DNA of 64,000 bases from DAOUBF01 sp034432795. GTDB taxonomy: Bacteria; Chloroflexota; Anaerolineae; DSLN01. This document shows, piece by piece, positions 59,729 to 64,000 of the stretch. The position numbers and the translations under genes are program-made. A model generated the notes under the pieces. The model had not been told where the DNA came from, made no database searches, and saw nothing but the letters and a program-made list of their open reading frames with translations. How positions within the stretch are numbered: position 1 is the first letter of the stretch; each line of letters begins with the position of its first letter. The DNA is taken from NCBI GenBank assembly GCA_034432795.1, contig DAOUBF010000015.1, forward strand, positions 1 through 64,000. The letters are read 5' to 3'.

Positions 59729-60493
59729 TCACCCCTTCAGGTAAATGCGCTGCGGGTCCAATTCCTCGCGCAGCAGGCGCAACTCCTCAGCAGTGGGCGG
59801 CTCGGTGGTGCGCAGGTCGGGCGCGGCGCGCAGCGGCCAGCCGGTGTTGGCGCGGGCCTGTTCCAGGGTGGCGCCGGGGTGGAGGGCAATCAGGACCAGT
59901 TCGCCGCTGTCGTCCGGCGCCAGGATGCCCAGGTCGGTGACGACGGCGGCCGGGCCGTCGCCGCGCAGGCCGGCGGCCTGGCGTTCGTGGCGGCCCCGGA
60001 GGTAACCGGCGGCGGTGATAAAGTCACAGCGTTCGGGGAAGCGGCGCGGCTGGTGCGGCGTAAGCAGGAGGACGCGATTGGCCCAGGCGGCGATCTCGGC
60101 GGCGCCGCCGGAGCCGGGCAGGCGCACCCTGGGCTTCGCATAGTCACCAATCACCGTTGCATTAATGTTGCCATAGCGGTCAATCTGTGCCCCGCCCAGG
60201 AAGCCCACGTCAATCCGCCCGTTCTGCAGATAGAAGGCGAAGATCTCGTACATAGAGCACACGGCGGCGGCACCGCTCACCAGGCAGGGGTCGCCGATGG
60301 ACAGCGGCAACCGCGCGGGCTGGGCGCCGATGATGCCCGCCTCGTAGATCAGGTTCAGGTTGGGCGCGTGCAGCCGCCGCGCCAGGTTGCAGGCCAGGTT
60401 GGGCTGGCCGATGCCCACGAACACGACTTCCCCGTCGCGCAGCAGGCGCGCGGCAGCGACAACCATCATTTCAGACGATGTATAGCCTTCCAC
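59729..60493 (-). CDS. CoA-transferase family I, beta subunit (GctB/IpdB-like)
   Basis: The 254-residue protein has VFVGIGQPNLACNLARRLHAPNL, LIYEAGIIGAQPARLPLSIGD (with the family Glu) and GFLGGAQIDRYGNINATVIGDYAKPRVRLPGSGGAAEIAAW. These resemble glutaconate CoA-transferase B and IpdB-type subunits. It pairs with the alpha subunit encoded 51 bases upstream. It may act as a CoA-transferase or, as in IpdAB, as a ring-cleaving hydrolase; the substrate is unknown. Confidence 0.85.
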   Translation of the reverse strand: MEGYTSSEMMVVAAARLLRDGEVVFVGIGQPNLACNLARRLHAPNLNLIYEAGIIGAQPARLPLSIGDPCLVSGAAAVCSMYEIFAFYLQNGRIDVGFLGGAQIDRYGNINATVIGDYAKPRVRLPGSGGAAEIAAWANRVLLLTPHQPRRFPERCDFITAAGYLRGRHERQAAGLRGDGPAAVVTDLGILAPDDSGELVLIALHPGATLEQARANTGWPLRAAPDLRTTEPPTAEELRLLREELDPQRIYLKG

Positions 60494-60544
60494 AATAGCC
60501 TCACCTTCGCTCAGTGCGGGGGTTGGAGATTTATCCCCGATCCC

Positions 60545-61462
60545 CTAATCAAAGCGCCCGTAGTTGACGGGCTGGCTGTAGGCAGGTTGGACGGCCAGCC
60601 GGGCGTGTACCTCTGGCCCCAACTTCTCCCAATAGGTGCGCCGGTCAGGCACGCCATAGACCCACTCCTCCAGATAGCGTTCCAGGCCGCCAGGCTCTGC
60701 CGTGAGCTGATCCCAGGCCAGGTAGAAGGGGTTGTCGCGGTCGTAGTAGCCCTGGGTGTAGGAAGGGTGCGCCGCATAAGGCTCGTGCACTACTGCGCTG
60801 ACGATGAAATCCGGGATCATGGTGCGATTGGGGTCGCTGCGGATGACCTCGGAGGGGACTATCTCCTCCACCGTGACGATGACGCGCTTGGCGGCGAAGG
60901 CGGCCTCGCGCTGTTCGCCGATCACCCCCCAGATTTGGGTGTTGCCCTGGGCGTCGGCGCGCTGGGCATGGATGATGGCCACGTCCGGGTTGAGCGCGGG
61001 CACGGTGGTCAGGTCCACGCCGGTGTAGGGGCAGCGCACCGTGCGGTACTGCGGGTTAACGGTGGGCAGGTCGTTGCCGGTGGGGCGCATGGGCAGGAAG
61101 GGCAGCCCGGCAGCGCCAGCGGTCAGGCGCGTGATCATGGCGAAGTGGCTGTATTCCTCAATCTCCAACCGGCCCGATTCAATGGCCGTGCGCACGGCCC
61201 GCAACATGCCCACACCGGGGTTGCCGCCCCAACTGAAGATCAACTTGCGGGCGCAGCCTGCCGCCACCATCTGGTCATAGATCAGGTCGGGTGTGGCCCG
61301 AGCCAGGACCAGGTCACGGCGGCGTTGGCGGATGATCTCGTGGCCGGCGGCGAAAGGGATCAGATGGGTGAAGCCAGCGCAATAGACCGTATCGCCATCG
61401 TGGACGAAGCGGGCGATGGCTTCGCGTAGAGTCATCACTTTATCGGATGCGTAGGAACTCAT
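60545..61462 (-). CDS. CoA-transferase family I, alpha subunit (GctA/IpdA-like)
   Basis: The 305-residue protein begins KVMTLREAIARFVHDGDTVYCAGFTHLIPFAAGHEIIRQ, with RATPDLIYDQMVAAGCARKLIFSWGGNPGVG, and DVAIIHAQRADAQGNTQIWG. It lacks the catalytic Glu, which in this family sits in the other subunit. Together with the downstream gene it forms the heteromeric enzyme. Confidence 0.85.
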   Translation of the reverse strand: MSSYASDKVMTLREAIARFVHDGDTVYCAGFTHLIPFAAGHEIIRQRRRDLVLARATPDLIYDQMVAAGCARKLIFSWGGNPGVGMLRAVRTAIESGRLEIEEYSHFAMITRLTAGAAGLPFLPMRPTGNDLPTVNPQYRTVRCPYTGVDLTTVPALNPDVAIIHAQRADAQGNTQIWGVIGEQREAAFAAKRVIVTVEEIVPSEVIRSDPNRTMIPDFIVSAVVHEPYAAHPSYTQGYYDRDNPFYLAWDQLTAEPGGLERYLEEWVYGVPDRRTYWEKLGPEVHARLAVQPAYSQPVNYGRFD

Positions 61463-61561
61463 GGGAACTCTAGGGTCTCTGGATCATGTTTTCTAGAAAC
61501 GATTATACCCTTGGGCGCGTGATCCGGGGAAATCGCGCTAAAGGTAAAACGTCCGCTTCCC

Positions 61562-61651
61562 TGTCATGCTGAGCGAGCACAGCGAGCGAAGCCTCTCCTG
61601 TTGGGCACATATTTACAGAGATTCTTTGGCGCTTCGCGCCTCAGAATGACA
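61562..61651. repeat. TGTCATGCTGAG / CTCAGAATGACA palindromic repeat
   Basis: Inverted ends TGTCATGCTGAGCGAGCAC and GCCTCAGAATGACA enclose AGCGAAGCCTCTC. This is a widespread intergenic repeat type in environmental bacteria. It fills most of the gap between the CoA-transferase start and the coiled-coil protein gene end. Confidence 0.6.
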
Positions 61652-61678
61652 CTATCGGAGGGGCTTAAGGCAGTCTTC

Positions 61679-62497
61679 CTACGCTTCACGTCGGCTGCGC
61701 CCCAGCATCTCCAGGCCCTGCGACAGCAGCCCGATTTGGGCCACGCCCAGCCAGACCAGGATGAGGGCGATGCCCCAGGCGACCCGGCTGAGCCAGCCGG
61801 GCAACTCCTCGCGCAGCGTGCGCATGTCGGCCTGCAACGAGGCCACCACGCTTTGGTAGCGGCTGACCACGCCCTGGGCGTCTCGCAGGCTGGCGTCCAT
61901 GGCGCCGATATTGCGGGCCACCGCCTCAATATCGGTCTTCACCCGCTCCAGGTTGGCGCCGGTCGTGTTCAGGTTGGCCTGCATTTGCTGGAACGAGACG
62001 GAGAGCGTGCCCAGGCTGGCTGAGACCTCGGCCAGGCTGGTGTGCAGCGGCACCTGCGGCGCGTAGACCAGTGTGCCGATGAAGGGCAGGCTGTTCAGCC
62101 CGGCCAGCGTGTCGTCCACGACCTTCGCACTGGCTTCCACCCCGGCGAGCGATCGCTGTGTCGCCGTGATACTGGCGGGGAGGTCTTCTCCAGCCAGGGT
62201 CGCCAGCCCGTCTATCAGCGGCTTGTTCTCGCCAAGCGTTTTGGCGACGCCTTCTGTCGTGGTCTCCAGTAAGTCCAACGTCGTCTGGGTCTTGGTCAGC
62301 GATGCACTCACGACAAGCAGGCCCTCGGCGGTGGCGTCCAACGCCTGGCTGGCCAGGTCAATCCGGGCCAGGATGGCGGTCGTGGCCCCAGCCTGGGCGC
62401 GGGCCACGAAGGCCAGCGCGACTAGGCTGAACACCAGGCCGGAGGCCCCGGCGATGATCAGCACCAGCCCACCGAGGCGAAGCAGGAATCGTTTCAT
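61679..62497 (-). CDS. Membrane protein with central coiled-coil region
   Basis: Start ATG 62497 (AAAGGGGG upstream). The 272-residue protein has an N-terminal membrane segment (LGGLVLIIAGASGLVFSLVALAFV) and a C-terminal one (VAWGIALILVWLGVAQIGLL). Between them lie about 200 residues rich in Ala, Leu, Thr and Ser with heptad-like spacing, so a long extracytoplasmic helical hairpin is likely. No family is recognised. It overlaps nothing and lies 43 bases after the transglutaminase-like gene. Confidence 0.7.
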   Translation of the reverse strand: MKRFLLRLGGLVLIIAGASGLVFSLVALAFVARAQAGATTAILARIDLASQALDATAEGLLVVSASLTKTQTTLDLLETTTEGVAKTLGENKPLIDGLATLAGEDLPASITATQRSLAGVEASAKVVDDTLAGLNSLPFIGTLVYAPQVPLHTSLAEVSASLGTLSVSFQQMQANLNTTGANLERVKTDIEAVARNIGAMDASLRDAQGVVSRYQSVVASLQADMRTLREELPGWLSRVAWGIALILVWLGVAQIGLLSQGLEMLGRSRREA

Positions 62498-62540
62498 GGT
62501 GTCCCCCTTTGACTCATCTGGCTTAGCTTTCATGTACGGC

Positions 62541-63197
62541 CTAGCCCTGGGCCTCACGCGGCTGCGGCCTGTACAGCCCGGCTTCGTTGATGCCCAGCAT
62601 CCCCGCCTGATAAGAGAGGTCATCCACCAGGGAGAGGTGGGCGATCATCTCTGCCGTCAGCAAGGGGATCCTGCGCCGCTGGTCCAGGCGCTGGGCGATG
62701 ATCTCCAGGTGGTCGTCGCTGGTCATCCAGTGGAGGCGGTCAAACGCCTGCAAGTTCAGCGGGCGCGTGTAGCTGCGCAGGGTTCTCTCGCGCTCCACGT
62801 TGAAATAATCCTCAAAATAGGACATCACCAGTTCGCGCAAGGTGCGATAGACGGCCTCGCGGAAGCGCAGGCCGACGAAGTTGGATTGCCCCACGGCGCC
62901 CCAGGCGCCATCGCGCCTGTAGATGGCCAGCAGGTGCTCATCGTCGCGGTCGGCGAACAGGTTGACGATGAGCGGTGGGTAGCCGAGTCGGCGCAGTGCG
63001 GCGGCCGCGAACAGGGCGCCGTCAAAGCAATGCGCTGTCCGATCCCGCAGGACGCGGAGCGGGCAGCGGTAGAAGGGATCGGCGCTGTAGGGGAGTTGGT
63101 CCAGGAAGGCCTGGATACGGGCCGGGCTATCCAGCGTGGCGAGGAGGTCGCGTTCTTCTGGCGTCAGGGCCTGTTCAAACTGTTGTACAGCCTCCAT
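62541..63197 (-). CDS. Transglutaminase-like cysteine protease-fold protein
   Basis: Start ATG 63197 avoids an upstream extension translated from repeat. The 218-residue protein has CPLRVLRDRTAHCFDGALFAAAALRRLGY, where HCFDGALFAAA places a cysteine at the start of a helix as in transglutaminase-like folds, and FADRDDEHLLAIYR supplies Asp and His. The remainder is helical. Enzymatic activity is inferred from these residues only. Confidence 0.6.
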   Translation of the reverse strand: MEAVQQFEQALTPEERDLLATLDSPARIQAFLDQLPYSADPFYRCPLRVLRDRTAHCFDGALFAAAALRRLGYPPLIVNLFADRDDEHLLAIYRRDGAWGAVGQSNFVGLRFREAVYRTLRELVMSYFEDYFNVERERTLRSYTRPLNLQAFDRLHWMTSDDHLEIIAQRLDQRRRIPLLTAEMIAHLSLVDDLSYQAGMLGINEAGLYRPQPREAQG

Positions 63198-63306
63198 GTC
63201 TTCACCGTCGTTCAAAAAGATATGGGAGTGGTCTATGGCCGCGAGGGGCGGCTTGAGTTTAAGGCAGATGGCCGCTGGCGTCAATCGGACCTCGTTGTGA
63301 AGTATT

Positions 63307-63372
63307 GCCCCCCACCCCTCCCCCACAGCGGGGGGAGGGGGTGAGTTCCCTCCCCCTGGCTGGGGGAAGGGG
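63307..63372. repeat. CCCTCCCCC palindromic repeat upstream of transglutaminase-like gene
   Basis: CCCTCCCCCACAGCGGGGGGA and CCCTCCCCCTGGCTGGGGGA form stems in the divergent gap between the minus-strand gene and secD. The rest of the gap contains the secD promoter. Confidence 0.6.
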
Positions 63373-63428
63373 CTAACCCGCCGGGCCATCTGCACCGAAT
63401 CTGATAGCACCCCCTATGCGCCCTCCGT

Positions 63429-63457
63429 TTGACAGGGCACCCACCCCAGGCTATAAT
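63429..63457 (+). promoter_or_regulatory. Perfect consensus sigma70-type promoter for secD
   Basis: TTGACA (63429-63434), 17-base spacer, TATAAT (63452-63457). secD starts 65 bases downstream behind TAGGAG. Confidence 0.85.
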
Positions 63458-63521
63458 GCTCTCTGGGCCAGCCGGGAGCGGCTGGCGTTATTTTGCAGGT
63501 GAAGTAGGAGACGAAGACCGT

Positions 63522-64000
63522 ATGCGCGAACGCGCCTCACGCTGGCTGATCTTCATTATCGCCATCGCCCTGGTCGCTGCCTGGATCGTCTGGCCGCAGA
63601 ACCCCGGCATCCATCTCTTCGGCATAGACCGCAGCCTGGATTTGCGCCTGGGCCTGGACCTGCGCGGCGGCCTGGAGGTCCTCCTGGAGGCCGACACCAC
63701 CGGCCCCATCTCGCGCAACGACCTGGAAGCGGCCAGGGTGATCATCAACCGGCGCATCAACGCCCTGGGCGTGGCCGAGCCACTGATCCAGGTCGTGGGC
63801 AACAACCGCATCAGCGTTAACATCCCCGGTATTCAGGACCCGGAAGCAGCGATTGCCTCCATCAGGCAGACCGGCCTGCTGGAGTTCGTGGACCCCGGTG
63901 GCGACATCCTGGTGGAAGATCAGACCATCCAGACGGACTGCGCCGTGCCTCAGCCCGGCGGTACGTGCCTGACGGCGGAGCAGGCGGGGATCAGCGCCAC
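63522..64000 (+). CDS. secD: Protein translocase subunit SecD, 5-prime part (runs off the window)
   Basis: The visible 159 residues start MRERASRWLIFIIAIALVAA, the first membrane helix, followed by SLDLRLGLDLRGGLEVLLEAD with the SecD LGLDLRGG motif, and the periplasmic P1 domain (VIINRRINALGVAEPLIQVVG and ISVNIPGI). SecD with SecF uses the proton gradient to help protein export. The rest of the gene lies beyond the window, and secF probably follows. Confidence 0.93.
   Translation, partial: MRERASRWLIFIIAIALVAAWIVWPQNPGIHLFGIDRSLDLRLGLDLRGGLEVLLEADTTGPISRNDLEAARVIINRRINALGVAEPLIQVVGNNRISVNIPGIQDPEAAIASIRQTGLLEFVDPGGDILVEDQTIQTDCAVPQPGGTCLTAEQAGISA

Overview
The window is a chromosomal segment of a GC-rich bacterium, most likely a member of the Chloroflexota (Anaerolineae-like). 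That placement is an inference. It rests on the division/cell-wall (dcw) cluster with a CvpA-like gene and a murC-murB fusion, a class II (B12-dependent) ribonucleotide reductase next to nrdR, Thr/Pro-rich linkers in an exported glycosidase, and many palindromic intergenic repeats. No rRNA, tRNA or CRISPR array was seen.

Layout: 1-3.3 kb is a less GC-rich accessory stretch with small exported proteins, an M23-type peptidase and three copies of a promoter-like repeat. 3.4-12.9 kb carries an anchored glycoside hydrolase, an MFS transporter, glycolate oxidase glcDEF and threonine synthase. 13.0-14.6 kb is an AT-richer cation/proton antiporter flanked by attC-like sequence. 14.8-26.8 kb holds an aldehyde dehydrogenase, a HicA relic, a TIM-barrel isomerase-like protein, a subtilase, a nucleotidyltransferase, a PAP2 phosphatase, a GNAT protein, an ABC exporter and an ECF sigma/anti-sigma pair. 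27.0-29.3 kb is an AT-rich restriction-modification island. 29.4-33.7 kb is nrdR-nrdJ, with a 395-residue LAGLIDADG intein immediately before a conserved redox cysteine of NrdJ.

From 51.9 kb down to 34.1 kb on the minus strand runs the dcw cluster: mraZ-rsmH-ftsL-ftsI-murF-mraY-murD-ftsW-murG-cvpA-murCB-ddl-ftsQ-ftsA-ftsZ. It starts with a good sigma70-type promoter overlapping a three-repeat MraZ operator and ends in a strong intrinsic terminator. murE is missing from its usual place. 52.1-56.6 kb (plus strand) has a class-V aminotransferase, a cyclase-family hydrolase, pyruvate kinase and phosphofructokinase (with Asn103). 56.7-63.2 kb (minus) has an orphan anti-sigma factor, a shortened Pnkp-like RNA-repair protein with a small partner gene, a two-subunit CoA-transferase, a coiled-coil membrane protein and a transglutaminase-like protein. 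secD starts at 63,522 behind a perfect consensus promoter and runs off the end.

The most unusual feature at the whole-window scale is several families of palindromic repeats. They occupy almost every gap inside the essential dcw operon and have also entered reading frames: in frame inside murG, and at the ends of the ABC permease, thrC, glcE, the MFS gene and murCB.
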